From: Candidatus Gemmiger stercoripullorum
Lineage (GTDB): Bacteria; Bacillota; Clostridia; Oscillospirales; Ruminococcaceae
NCBI GenBank assembly: GCA_019119365.1
Contig: DWXD01000067.1
Span: 1 to 44,523, forward strand
Direction: 5' to 3'
DNA: 44,523 bases
This document shows, one piece after another, positions 32,285-41,346 of the stretch. The position numbers were made by a program, and so were the translations under genes. The notes beneath the pieces are model-generated. The model did not search any database and was not told the DNA's origin. It saw only the letters and a program-made list of their open reading frames with translations. The stretch's first letter is position 1. Every line of letters begins with the position of its first letter.

Positions 32285-33691
32285 TCAGAAATCCGCATAC
32301 AGGGCGGCCGAACCGGTGGAGGCCACCACAAATGCGACGCACAGCACAAGCAGCGCGGCAAAGACCAGCAGCCGCAGCGGCAGGGCGCGGCGCGTCTTTT
32401 CCCACAGCCAGCCGGGCAGCGGTGTCGAGCAGACGCACCCCAGCGCCAGCAGCACGCCGTAATTGCGCAGGAAGTACAGCGCCGAGACCCCGCCCTGCGG
32501 GATGAACAGGCGGCTGACGAGCAGCGCCAGCGGCGCGCCGGGCTGGTTGGCGGTAAAGATGCCCCACCCCAGCACGACAAAGAACAGCGTATAGATGCGC
32601 GGCCAGACCTTGCCTTTCTGCAGGTGTTTGAGCAGCAGGTTTTTCTCAATGACAAGAAGAACGAAGTAATACAACCCCCAGCAGAGGAAGTTCCAGTTCG
32701 CGCCGTGCCAGAACCCGGTCAGCGCCCAGACGACCATCATGTTGAACACCTGGCGCGCCGCCCCGTGGCGGTTGCCGCCCAGCGGGATATAAATATAGTC
32801 GCGGAACCACAGCGACAGCGTAATATGCCAGCGCCGCCAGAAATCGGTGATGCTGGTGGCCATGTATGGCAGGTTGAAGTTGGCCGGGCAGGTAAAGCCC
32901 ATCATCTGGCTCAAACCGTTGCTCATCTGCGAATAGCCGGAAAAATCGAAATACAGCTGCAAAGAATAGGCGAGGATGCCCAGCCAGGCCAGCGGCAGGG
33001 AAGCGTTGGCAAGGCCGATGCCGTCCGCGGCGATGATATCGGTCCACAGCGCGCCGATCGAATCGGCAAGGATGACCTTTTTCGCCAGGCCGAAAACAAA
33101 CTGCGCCGCGCCCTCCTCGGCCTGGCGCACTGTACAGCGCCCGCGCGTCGTGTGCAGGGCCGGGGCCATGTCACGGTAACGCACGATCGGCCCGACGATC
33201 AGCTGCGGGAAAAAGATAACGTAGGCGGCAAAGTCGATCGGGTTGCGCTCCGGCTCTGTCTTGCGGGTGTATACGTCCGCGACATAGCTGATGAGTTTGA
33301 ATATGTAATAGCTGATGCCAAGCGGCAGTACAGACAAAAATGTCAGGGAGGACAACCCCAGCCCGGCGATTTGATTGAGCGTGTCGATCAGGAAATTTGT
33401 GTATTTGAAAAAGACCAGCGCGGCCGCGCTGACGGCGACGGCCAGCACCAGCACAAGCCTGCGCCCGCCCGCCTGGCGCCGCCCCAAAAACAGCCCGGCC
33501 AGATAGTTGACCAGAACCAACACGGCGATCAGCGGCAGCCAGGTGATGCCGGCCCAGCAATAAAAGAGGATGCTTTCCAGCAAAAGGACCGCGTTTTTGG
33601 AGCGCCCGGGCGCAAGATAATACAGCAGTAATGCCAGCGGCATAAAACAGAACAAAAACACGACGCTGTTGAACACCATATCATGGGCCAT
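32285..33691 (-). CDS. MBOAT O-acyltransferase (AlgI/DltB-like)
   Basis: 468 aa polytopic membrane acyltransferase. Conserved MBOAT stretches: ITDFWRRWHITLSLWFRDYIYIPLGGN (H289) and LTGFWHGANWNFLCWG (catalytic-type H329). It is more like AlgI than DltB because its neighbour is a DHHW protein and no dltA, dltC or dltD is near. It probably moves acetyl groups across the membrane for the neighbouring protein. The start at 33691 has gaaggaggag; a second in-frame ATG is at 33679. Confidence 0.92.
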   Translation of the reverse strand: MAHDMVFNSVVFLFCFMPLALLLYYLAPGRSKNAVLLLESILFYCWAGITWLPLIAVLVLVNYLAGLFLGRRQAGGRRLVLVLAVAVSAAALVFFKYTNFLIDTLNQIAGLGLSSLTFLSVLPLGISYYIFKLISYVADVYTRKTEPERNPIDFAAYVIFFPQLIVGPIVRYRDMAPALHTTRGRCTVRQAEEGAAQFVFGLAKKVILADSIGALWTDIIAADGIGLANASLPLAWLGILAYSLQLYFDFSGYSQMSNGLSQMMGFTCPANFNLPYMATSITDFWRRWHITLSLWFRDYIYIPLGGNRHGAARQVFNMMVVWALTGFWHGANWNFLCWGLYYFVLLVIEKNLLLKHLQKGKVWPRIYTLFFVVLGWGIFTANQPGAPLALLVSRLFIPQGGVSALYFLRNYGVLLALGCVCSTPLPGWLWEKTRRALPLRLLVFAALLVLCVAFVVASTGSAALYADF

Positions 33692-33746
33692 GGGCAGCTC
33701 CTCCTTCACAACACGAAAACAAAACGTACCGCAAAAAACATGGCAG

Positions 33747-33775
33747 ACTGCGCCCGGCCGCGCCGGGCCTGCAGT
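33747..33775 (-). terminator. Hairpin/attenuator between DUF4358 and MBOAT genes
   Basis: gcccggc (33752-33758) and gccgggc (33762-33768) pair around cgc, extended by actgc/gcagt with a 2-base bulge. On the minus strand six T's follow about 8 bases later. It may partly stop transcription from the lipoprotein gene. Confidence 0.5.
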
Positions 33776-33826
33776 GCAGACCACGGACGGGGCGGGCGGC
33801 AGCCTGCCTTATGATTCCTTTTCAGA

Positions 33827-34405
33827 TCAGGCCAGCGCGCCTTCGATCGCCGTGTCGATCTCGCTGTAGTCGGGACCGGCCACACCGGCAATGACCATGA
33901 CGACGAAATCGCCGTCGACCACGATGCGGGCGTCCTGCGCCTTGGCGACCTTGTCGGCAAACTCGGCGTACAGGTTGCTGCTGGCGGATTCCTTGTAGGC
34001 TTCCAGCTCGGCTTTCACAGCATCGGCCGCGCCGCTCTTGGCCTGGATCGCCAGAACGAGCGCACAGTCGGCCTGGTCGTTGGTGACATCGCCCTGGAAC
34101 GCAACAATGTTATCCAACGTCAGGCCGATCTCGTTTTCCAGGGAGAAATCATCCAGCGCACGGGAATTGGAGACCGGGTTGACCGCCTCGACCGCCGTGA
34201 CGATGGCTTCCAGCTTGGCCGTGTCGGCGGTGTCGGCGGCCGCGTCCTCCTCGGCGGGGGCGGCTTCGCTGCTGGCAGCCGGCTCGCTGGAAGCGGCGGA
34301 ATCGGTGCTCTCGGCAGGCGTGCTGGAGGAGGCGGCGTTGCTGCAGCCGGCCAGCAGGGTAAGCGCCAGCGCAGAGGCGCACAGGACAGACAAAAGCTTC
34401 TTCAT
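33827..34405 (-). CDS. DUF4358 lipoprotein
   Basis: 192 aa. Lipoprotein signal peptide with LLAGC (Cys21), then a Ser/Ala/Glu-rich low-complexity linker (about 22-62) and a compact DUF4358-type domain. This family is common in gut Clostridia and often neighbours MBOAT/AlgJ genes, as here, so a role in the same surface-acetylation unit is inferred. ATG 34405 with aaaggagag. It is the first gene of the operon; its promoter is at 34540-34568. Confidence 0.85.
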   Translation of the reverse strand: MKKLLSVLCASALALTLLAGCSNAASSSTPAESTDSAASSEPAASSEAAPAEEDAAADTADTAKLEAIVTAVEAVNPVSNSRALDDFSLENEIGLTLDNIVAFQGDVTNDQADCALVLAIQAKSGAADAVKAELEAYKESASSNLYAEFADKVAKAQDARIVVDGDFVVMVIAGVAGPDYSEIDTAIEGALA

Positions 34406-34539
34406 GAGGAACTCTCCTTTGGTTGTGTTGGATCGTTTGGGGGATACTGCAGGCGGTGTCGGTAGTATTTCTGGAACACCGGGCCGCTATACTTTTCCGC
34501 ACAAAAAGGGAAAAGAATATGCGCGCAGTATACCTTAAT

Positions 34540-34568
34540 ACAATACACTATTTTCCATACTTTTTCAA
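34540..34568 (-). promoter_or_regulatory. Predicted promoter of the DUF4358-MBOAT operon
   Basis: On the minus strand TTGAAA (34563-34568), 17 bases, TATTGT (34540-34545). The leader of ~130 bases contains nothing I recognise. Confidence 0.55.
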
Positions 34569-34638
34569 GGGCTGAAACCGGGCGAAAAGATGGAAAGAAT
34601 GTAAATTTTGCATGCGGCGGCCGCACGCCGCCCAAGGC

Positions 34639-34668
34639 TTGACAAGGGTGGGACACGGGCTTTATACT
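34639..34668 (+). promoter_or_regulatory. Predicted promoter of the Gx-transporter gene
   Basis: TTGACA (34639-34644), 18 bases, TATACT (34663-34668), 34 bases before the start. Confidence 0.7.
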
Positions 34669-34702
34669 TTCGGTAGGTTAAAAGATATGGGGACCGGTAT
34701 CC

Positions 34703-35242
34703 ATGCGGTATACAAAAGCAAAAGAGGTTGCCCTGCTGGGTGTTTTGTTCGCGCTGGCCATGGCCCTTTCGTTTATGGAATCGGCGCTGACGCCGCTTTT
34801 GGGGCTTCTCCCGGCAATGAAGCTGGGGCTTTCCAATGTGGTGGTCATGTTTGCGCTGCTGTTTTTGCCGCGCAGGCAGGCGCTGCTGCTCGCTGTTTTA
34901 AAAGCCGTGTTTGCGCTGCTGACGCGCGGCGTAACGGCAGGTTTTTTGTCGCTGTGCGGGGGCGGGGCCTCCTTTGCGGTGCTCTGCCTGCTGCTGGCGT
35001 GGCCGCGGCCGGTGACAGGGTTCATTTTCTCCGTATGCGGCGCGCTGGCGCACAATATCGGGCAGCTGTGCGGGGCGGCGGTTTTGCTGTCAGACCATAT
35101 GGCGCTTGCCTATGCCCCGGTGCTGCTGTGCGCGGGGACCGTGGTCGGCTCTTTGACCTGGGCGGTATCGCGGGCGGTGTTCCCGGCGCTGCGCCGGGTA
35201 TGGAAAAGTGAGGAAAAGAGGGAAAGAAATATTATATTTTAA
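34703..35242 (+). CDS. Gx transporter / HepI-like membrane protein
   Basis: 179 aa, about five hydrophobic segments, with the pattern MESALTPLLGLLPAMKLGLSNVVVMFALLFL near the N-terminus. It belongs to the Gx transporter family, also annotated as heptaprenyl diphosphate synthase component I; the fold is that of ECF-type substrate-binding (S) components. The substrate is unknown. Often it sits beside an NusG-like DUF gene or an ApbE gene; neither is here. Start ATG 34703 has only a weak ribosome-binding site (gggga). Confidence 0.8.
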   Translation: MRYTKAKEVALLGVLFALAMALSFMESALTPLLGLLPAMKLGLSNVVVMFALLFLPRRQALLLAVLKAVFALLTRGVTAGFLSLCGGGASFAVLCLLLAWPRPVTGFIFSVCGALAHNIGQLCGAAVLLSDHMALAYAPVLLCAGTVVGSLTWAVSRAVFPALRRVWKSEEKRERNIIF

Positions 35243-35260
35243 GATGTAATCTTAAAATAT
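35234..35260. promoter_or_regulatory. AT-rich palindrome before rubrerythrin
   Basis: Perfect 12-base arms atattttaagat (35234-35245) and complement (35249-35260) around gta. It overlaps the stop of the previous gene and ends 13 bases before the -35 of the rubrerythrin promoter. It may be a terminator (tttt follows), or an operator for an oxidative-stress regulator; the PerR box is similar in being an AT-rich palindrome but is not the same sequence. Confidence 0.6.
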
Positions 35261-35273
35261 TTTGCTTTTCATG

Positions 35274-35302
35274 TTGACATATGATAAATTTCGTGCTATG
35301 AT
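35274..35302 (+). promoter_or_regulatory. Predicted rubrerythrin promoter
   Basis: TTGACA (35274-35279), 17 bases, TATGAT (35297-35302); near-consensus and likely strong. Confidence 0.8.
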
Positions 35303-35364
35303 GGTCTCAAGGCACAAGAATGTGTCTTAAACAGAAAACAAACAGCGATTCGGAGGTATTACAA

Positions 35365-35901
35365 ATGGCTAAGTATGTTTGCACCGTCTGTGGTTATATC
35401 GCGGAAGGCAGCATCCCGGAGTTCTGCCCGGTCTGCAAAGCGCCCGCTTCCAAGTTCATCGAAAAGAAAGACAACACTTATGTGACCGAGCATGTCGTCG
35501 GCATCGCGAAGGACGCCCCGGAGGATATCATCCAGGGCCTGCGCGAGAACTTCAATGGTGAATGCAGCGAAGTTGGCATGTATCTGGCCATGAGCCGCGT
35601 GGCCGACCGCGAAGGCTACCCGGAAATTGCCGAAGCCTGGAAGCGCTACGCGTTTGAGGAAGCCGAGCACGCCGCCCAGTTCGCGGAGCTGCTGGGCGAA
35701 GTACTGACCGACAGCACCCAGAAGAACCTGCAGATGCGTGTGGACGCCGAGTGCGGCGCCTGCGCCGGCAAGATGGACCTGGCCAAGAAGGCCAAGGAGC
35801 TGAACCTGGATGCGATCCATGACACCGTCCATGAGATGGCGAAGGACGAGGCCCGCCATGGCCGCGGCATGCAGGGCCTGCTGGACCGCTATTTCAAATA
35901 A
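35365..35901 (+). CDS. Rubrerythrin (rubredoxin domain first)
   Basis: 178 aa. The N-terminal rubredoxin-like iron site (C6, C9, C21, C24) is followed by a ferritin-like diiron four-helix domain with ExxH-type motifs ([21 protein letters not shown]). This order, rubredoxin before diiron, is that of reverse rubrerythrin, a peroxide reductase that protects anaerobes. Start ATG 35365 is set by cggaggt; an in-frame extension to 35320 has no such site. Single-gene unit with a strong promoter and terminator. Confidence 0.94.
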   Translation: MAKYVCTVCGYIAEGSIPEFCPVCKAPASKFIEKKDNTYVTEHVVGIAKDAPEDIIQGLRENFNGECSEVGMYLAMSRVADREGYPEIAEAWKRYAFEEAEHAAQFAELLGEVLTDSTQKNLQMRVDAECGACAGKMDLAKKAKELNLDAIHDTVHEMAKDEARHGRGMQGLLDRYFK

Positions 35902-35931
35902 TTGACGGTTTTCGGCCTGATCTTGTATAAC

Positions 35932-35966
35932 AAAGAGGCTCTGCCTGCGGGCAGGGCCTCTTTTGC
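35932..35966 (+). terminator. Terminator after rubrerythrin
   Basis: aaagaggc-t-ctgcc (35932-35945) pairs with its complement (35950-35963) around tgcg, with one G-U pair, followed by tttt. Confidence 0.85.
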
Positions 35967-35981
35967 CGCCTGCCTGTGGGG

Positions 35982-36011
35982 TTGACAAGCCTTGCAGGCA
36001 GGCGGTATAAT
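35982..36011 (+). promoter_or_regulatory. Predicted tgt promoter
   Basis: TTGACA (35982-35987), 18 bases, TATAAT (36006-36011), both consensus. Confidence 0.82.
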
Positions 36012-36110
36012 AGAATCTACAGTATCTGCAGTTTCGCAGCGGTGTTGGGGTCCCGGCACCGCTCATTTTTTGGCCTGCCGTCGTTTGGCAGCCTGATGAA
36101 GGAGAATGAT

Positions 36111-37244
<1,134 letters not shown>

Positions 37245-37279
37245 TTTGTTGGGCATTGTTACTTTTTTTGTCAATACCC

Positions 37280-37308
37280 TTGCGCAAAAGCTGCAAATTC
37301 GCTATAAT
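37280..37308 (+). promoter_or_regulatory. Predicted yajC promoter
   Basis: TTGCGC (37280-37285), 17 bases, TATAAT (37303-37308). Confidence 0.6.
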
Positions 37309-37349
37309 CTTTTTATGCTTATTATTTTTGCAACAAGGAGCCGTGAACC

Positions 37350-37730
37350 ATGATTCAGTTTTTGGAGACTGCCTCCGCCACCGGCGCAGGCAACCTGATC
37401 ACACTTGTATTGCCGATGGTCATTGTCATCGTCTTTATGTATCTGATCCTGTACCTCCCGCAGCGCCGTCAGGAAAAGAAGGATACCGAGATGCGCAATT
37501 CGATCGACGTCGGCGATGAAGTCGTCACGATCGGCGGCATCGTGGGCCGTGTGGCGGCCATTGGCACCAAGGATGACACCTTTGTGCTGGAAACCACCAG
37601 CGACCGCGTCAAGATCCGCATGCGCCGTTCGGCCATCTCTTCGGTCAACAAGCTGGACGACCAGCTGAACAAGGACAAAGAGAAGAGCAAGGACGAGGCC
37701 AAAAAGGATTCCGCCCCGCTCAAGAAGTGA
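37350..37730 (+). CDS. yajC: Preprotein translocase subunit YajC
   Basis: 126 aa. One N-terminal membrane helix (about 17-37, VLPMVIVIVFMYLILYLPQRRQ) and a small cytoplasmic domain with VGDEVVTIGGIVGRV, the family signature, then a charged Lys/Glu tail. It joins SecDF in the holotranslocon; secDF is at 24769. ATG 37350 with aaggagcc. Confidence 0.95.
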   Translation: MIQFLETASATGAGNLITLVLPMVIVIVFMYLILYLPQRRQEKKDTEMRNSIDVGDEVVTIGGIVGRVAAIGTKDDTFVLETTSDRVKIRMRRSAISSVNKLDDQLNKDKEKSKDEAKKDSAPLKK

Positions 37731-37759
37731 TTGCGCGCCCTGAAAATTTGTCATGAATA

Positions 37760-37806
37760 AACGCCCCCTGGCATAGGTTTTTACCATGCAAGGGGGCGTT
37801 GTTTTT
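37760..37806 (+). terminator. Terminator after yajC, overlapping next ribosome-binding site
   Basis: aacgccccct (37760-37769) pairs with agggggcgtt (37791-37800), with inner gcat-ggt pairings, and a gttttt run. The 3' arm is also the only ribosome-binding-like sequence (agggggc) for ATG 37807. Confidence 0.8.
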
Positions 37807-38265
37807 ATGGCGATACAAAAAAAGAAACACAGTACGGCGCCTGCGCGCCGGTCTGCCGGCAAAAAGCGAACCGGTACGGCCGGGGCGGTGCGCGGGATCG
37901 CGCTCAGTTTCCTTTGCGGTGCGGGCTGCTACCTGTTGCTGCTGTGCGCGGCCGCTCTGGCTTTTGCGCATACGGCGCTGCCGCTTGCGTTGGCGCGGCC
38001 GGTTGCCTGTGCGGCGGCTGCGGGCGGGGCGTTTGTCTCCGGGCTGGTGCTGGCGCGCAGCTGGGGGCGCCGGAAACTGCTGGCCGGGCTGGGCTGCGGT
38101 GGGTTTTACTGCGCCTGCCTGCTTCTTTCCTCGCTGGCGGCCGGGGGCGCCCCGCAGCCGGGTGCGGGTGAACTGTCGCTGCTGGCGGCTGTTTTGCTGG
38201 GCGGTACGGCAGGCGGGGCCGCGGCGGCGCTGCGCGACCCGGCCGGGCCGCGGAAGGTGCCCTGA
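37807..38265 (+). CDS. TIGR04086-like four-helix membrane protein
   Basis: 152 aa. A basic N-terminus (MAIQKKKHSTAPARRSAGKKR) then four hydrophobic segments, the layout of the TIGR04086 family of Clostridia, which usually follows yajC and precedes the SCIFF peptide and its radical SAM maturase. Those two genes are not here; spoIIM-like follows instead. I choose ATG 37807; an in-frame ATG at 37786 lies inside the terminator stem. Function unknown. Confidence 0.7.
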   Translation: MAIQKKKHSTAPARRSAGKKRTGTAGAVRGIALSFLCGAGCYLLLLCAAALAFAHTALPLALARPVACAAAAGGAFVSGLVLARSWGRRKLLAGLGCGGFYCACLLLSSLAAGGAPQPGAGELSLLAAVLLGGTAGGAAAALRDPAGPRKVP

Positions 38266-38972
38266 TGCGCGCCGCAAAAACAGCGGCCACGCCGCTGTGG
38301 CGGGCCGCCCCCGCCGCAAAGGCAGCAGAAAGCGCCCGGCCGCAGGCGCAGGGGGACGCGGCGTGCCAGGCTCACCGCAGACCGCGGCGGCGGGATGAGG
38401 CGGGTTGGCTTTCGCCCTGGTACCTTGGATATCTGGCGCTCTTTGTGGCCGGGCACCTGGGCGGGGTGTTGGCCGGGCGGCTGGGTGTGAGCGAACTGGG
38501 CAAAGACCTGGCGGCGTATTATATGGACGGCGCACATTATACGGCGTTCTCCGCCGTCTTTTTGGGCCTGTACAGCGGCGCTTTTTTGCAGCTGAGCGCT
38601 GTTGCGCTGTGCGGTTTCAGCGCTTTGGGCGGGGGTTTCCTGGCTGCGTTTTTTGCGCTCAAGGGCGCTGTTTTCGGCCTTTGCGCGGCCGGTGTCTTTG
38701 CCCGGGGCGGCGCGCGCGGCCTGGTCGTTTACTGGCTGATGACCTGCCTGCCGGAGCTGTGCCTGCTGCTTTTGACGCTGTGGTTGGCTGTCTGTGCGCA
38801 GCGCCTGGCCGCGGCGCTGCTGCGCAGTTTGGGCGGGGCTGGTCTGCATGCAAGGCCGATGAATGGCACAAAAACGTTGCTGCTTCGCTATTTCACGGCA
38901 CTCGTTCTCGGCGCGGCCGTGTGCGCCGCCGGCGGCGGGTCAGCTGTCTTCTTCGCCGGGGTCCTGCTGTAG
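38265..38972 (+). CDS. spoIIM: SpoIIM-like sporulation membrane protein
   Basis: 235 aa. A ~50-residue polar start, then about five hydrophobic segments. It resembles SpoIIM, part of the DMP (SpoIID-M-P) engulfment machine. The neighbour supports this: in Bacillus and many Clostridia spoIIM lies beside the xerD/ripX recombinase, as here. The start overlaps the previous stop (TGATG). The last 33 bases overlap the convergent xerD gene. Sequence similarity is diffuse, so confidence is moderate. Confidence 0.68.
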   Translation: MRAAKTAATPLWRAAPAAKAAESARPQAQGDAACQAHRRPRRRDEAGWLSPWYLGYLALFVAGHLGGVLAGRLGVSELGKDLAAYYMDGAHYTAFSAVFLGLYSGAFLQLSAVALCGFSALGGGFLAAFFALKGAVFGLCAAGVFARGGARGLVVYWLMTCLPELCLLLLTLWLAVCAQRLAAALLRSLGGAGLHARPMNGTKTLLLRYFTALVLGAAVCAAGGGSAVFFAGVLL

Positions 38973-39989
38973 ATCGTCCGCTTGCGGCGGCGTATAGCGG
39001 AGCCGCGAAAGGGGAGAGGCTTCCACGGCGTCATGGAGCTGCTTCTGGTTGATGTGGGTGTAGATCTGTGTCGTCGAGACATTCTCGTGCCCCAAAATCT
39101 CCTTCAGCGCCAGCATGTCGACCCCGTTTTGGTACATCAGCGTGGCCGCCGTATGCCGCAGCTTATGCGGCGAATACCCGCGCCCGGACAAGCCCGCGCT
39201 CTGCAGGCAGCGCTCCACAATCTGCTGCACACGGCGCGCGCTCAGGCGTTTGCCGGTGCGCTTGGAAACGAACAGGGCGTTGCGGTCGCTCAGGTTCGGC
39301 AGTGCAGCGCGCGCCGGCAGATAGTGCTGCAGCGCGTCCAGGCAGGCTTCGTTGAGGTATACGAGCCGTTCTTTGCCGCCTTTGCCGGTAATGCGGATGG
39401 TATCGTCGCGGAAATCGCCCAGGTTCATCGTGACCAGTTCGGCCAGGCGCATGCCGCAGTTCAAAAAGAACGTCATCATGCAGAAATCTCGCTCGTAGAA
39501 ATCACTTTGTATAGAATTTAACAATTCGATGGATTCATCCATGGTCAAATATCTGGGCAGGCTCTTTTTTGGGGTGCCCAGGCTGATGTTGACAGTGGGG
39601 TTTTCTTCAAGTTCGTTGACCTGGTTGCACAGATAGTTAAAAAATCCACGAAGTGCGGATAACTTGCGTGCGCGCGCCCGCGGTCCGTTGTCCTGCGAGC
39701 GTGCATAGTCAAGATAATTGAGGATATCGCGCTTCTTGATTTTTGAGATCTGCTCCTTGGTGATGTGGGTCAGATCGACTTTTTCGGGCGGCGTATCTTC
39801 ACTGGCCAGCCCCCAGACGACCATCATATACCGGAAGAAGCCGCGCAGGTCAAGGTAGTAGCCGTTGATCGTGCGCGGCGAGTTCTGGCGCACGAAATCC
39901 AGATAGTGCAGATAGTCGACCACGAGGTTCGGGATATCAAGGTACGGCGCGTGCCGGTCCGGGTGTGCGGCGTCAATGTAAGTGCTCAT
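38940..39989 (-). CDS. xerD: Tyrosine recombinase XerD/XerA type
   Basis: 349 aa. It resolves chromosome dimers at dif. The SAM-like N-terminal core-binding domain spans about 20-125; the catalytic domain shows the full set: R181 (NCGMRLAELV), K206 (GKGGKERLV), H275-x-x-R278 (SPHKLRHT), H301 (LGHENV) and nucleophile Y310 (TQIYTHI). The position beside spoIIM supports the housekeeping enzyme rather than a phage integrase, and no attachment repeats are seen. ATG 39989 has aaagga 11 bases upstream. It is about 40 residues longer than typical XerD, mostly at the two ends. Confidence 0.93.
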   Translation of the reverse strand: MSTYIDAAHPDRHAPYLDIPNLVVDYLHYLDFVRQNSPRTINGYYLDLRGFFRYMMVVWGLASEDTPPEKVDLTHITKEQISKIKKRDILNYLDYARSQDNGPRARARKLSALRGFFNYLCNQVNELEENPTVNISLGTPKKSLPRYLTMDESIELLNSIQSDFYERDFCMMTFFLNCGMRLAELVTMNLGDFRDDTIRITGKGGKERLVYLNEACLDALQHYLPARAALPNLSDRNALFVSKRTGKRLSARRVQQIVERCLQSAGLSGRGYSPHKLRHTAATLMYQNGVDMLALKEILGHENVSTTQIYTHINQKQLHDAVEASPLSRLRYTPPQADDLQQDPGEEDS

Positions 39990-40108
39990 AACGATGGCGA
40001 TCCTTTTTACAAATTTATAAATGTATGCTTTTTGGCGGGGCTGCGTTTGGAGAGACTTGCGCGCGGGCGCCTCCGGCGTGAAGCGCCGGAGGGGCTTATC
40101 GGCCGGAA

Positions 40109-40169
40109 AACAGACGTTTGCACTCCCCTGCGTTTCGCTAAACTCGCATTTAGCGAAATTGCATCTGTT
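40109..40169. repeat. Nested palindrome upstream of xerD
   Basis: Inner perfect 10-base arms tttcgctaaa (40133-40142) and complement (40149-40158), loop ctcgca. Outer arms aacaga (40109-40114) and tctgtt (40164-40169), with tgca on both sides. Together they could form a cruciform or RNA structure in the xerD leader; a regulatory role is only inferred. Confidence 0.55.
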
Positions 40170-40217
40170 GAGATAAGCATACCACAAAGCCCCCCCTCCC
40201 GTCAAGCCAAAAACAAA

Positions 40218-40264
40218 AACAGCCCGGTCCGCCGGCTTTGGGCCATGGACCGGAACTGTTTTTT
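40218..40264. terminator. Terminator of the radA-sseB operon
   Basis: aacag-c-ccggtcc (40218-40230) pairs with ggaccgg-aa-ctgtt (40247-40260). T-runs exist on both strands; on the minus strand tttttgttttt follows, ending the sseB transcript. Confidence 0.75.
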
Positions 40265-40414
40265 ACGTTTGCTTTTGGTGTGTGCGCCGCACAGGCTGTT
40301 GTGGTGTGCTGTTTTTGCGCTGGGGCCGCGTGTTGCGCAGTCGTTCAGAAAATGTGTGACTGATGATAATGTGACTTAGGTCCGGGATCTTCGCGGAAAC
40401 CATAAAACGAAAGC

Positions 40415-41317
40415 TCAGGCTTCGTCGTCTTCGTCCAAATCGTCCACGCGGCCTTTGCCGCGGATGTAGAACGGTTCGCTGTCCTTCATCCCCTGCAGGC
40501 CCAGCGGCGTGTCAGAGGTCGTGATGTTCAGCTCCATCTTCTTTTCAGGGCCGGTCATGAACGGCCGTACAGCTTCAGCGACCTTGACCATCAGCTGGTC
40601 GTTGCGCGGCGCATCCAGCACGAGCAGATAGTACCGGTCGGTATCGTTGACAAGCATAACCTGCAGGTAGGCCGCCGCTACGTTCTCAAAATCGCGCAGC
40701 GCTTCACACACCGGGGCGACCAGTGCGTCCGGGTAGACGCTGGGCTCTACGATGGTCACCTTGTCGCCGGGCTTGATCTGGGTCTGGCGCAGGCCGGCGC
40801 GGGCACGGGCCACGGCGGCATCGTGCCGCTCCTTGATCGAAGCGACCATTTTAGCGTCAAAGCGCAGATTATTGCCGAAAGGGTCGACCACGAACCCGGC
40901 CACATGGCCGTTTTGCTGCAGCATGCGGGCGTAATCGTCAAAATGCAGGACCATCACCTGGGCCGAAGGGTTCTGCTTCCATTTGTGCAGTTCTTCTTCG
41001 TTGGAAAAGGCCGGAAAAAACGACTTTCCATCGGTGGTTTTCAGCAGCGAAAACGTGATTTTGGTGTCTTTGGGGATCGCGACGCGGCCGTTTGCATCCG
41101 GTTTGGGCATGGGGCCGCTCATATCGACCCGGGCCGGGGCCAGCAGGGCGGCGCGTGTCAGCGCGTTGATGACAGCGTTGAGGTTCTGCGGGTCGTTTTT
41201 GGCGCGCAGCGCCTTGGCGGCCTGATTCAATTCGGTGTTCGCAACCGGTTTGCCGGTGTTCGGGTCCAGAATGTGTCGGGGCGTGTTGGGCGCGGCGGCC
41301 TTTTTGGTCTGGTTCAT
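40415..41317 (-). CDS. SseB-like protein
   Basis: 300 aa. Two SseB-type domains are recognisable: an N-terminal SseB domain (about 60-145; FFPAFSNEEELHKW is the family pattern) and the C-terminal SseB domain (about 185-275, with VKVAEAVRPFMTG). SseB is named after enhanced serine sensitivity in E. coli; molecular role unknown. The ends are charged and low in complexity (GKGRVDDLDEDDEA). It is 29 bases downstream of radA, hence in its operon. ATG 41317 with aaaggagcg. Confidence 0.85.
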   Translation of the reverse strand: MNQTKKAAAPNTPRHILDPNTGKPVANTELNQAAKALRAKNDPQNLNAVINALTRAALLAPARVDMSGPMPKPDANGRVAIPKDTKITFSLLKTTDGKSFFPAFSNEEELHKWKQNPSAQVMVLHFDDYARMLQQNGHVAGFVVDPFGNNLRFDAKMVASIKERHDAAVARARAGLRQTQIKPGDKVTIVEPSVYPDALVAPVCEALRDFENVAAAYLQVMLVNDTDRYYLLVLDAPRNDQLMVKVAEAVRPFMTGPEKKMELNITTSDTPLGLQGMKDSEPFYIRGKGRVDDLDEDDEA

Positions 41318-41346
41318 GGAAACGCTCCTTTTATCTTTTATAAGAT

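Larger units (their letters stand above)
39990..40414. other. 425-base gene-free region
   Basis: The longest stretch without a gene. It holds a GC hairpin (40070-40078/40084-40092), the nested palindrome at 40109-40169 and a terminator at 40218-40264. I find no convincing promoter for xerD and no open frame with a ribosome-binding site. The rest (40265-40414) shows nothing I can name. Confidence 0.6.

Noticed and set aside
38940..39989. Phage or genomic-island integrase
   Set aside because: All XerD residues are present, it sits beside spoIIM as in other Firmicutes, and no attachment repeats or cargo genes are seen near the tRNA or the recombinase.
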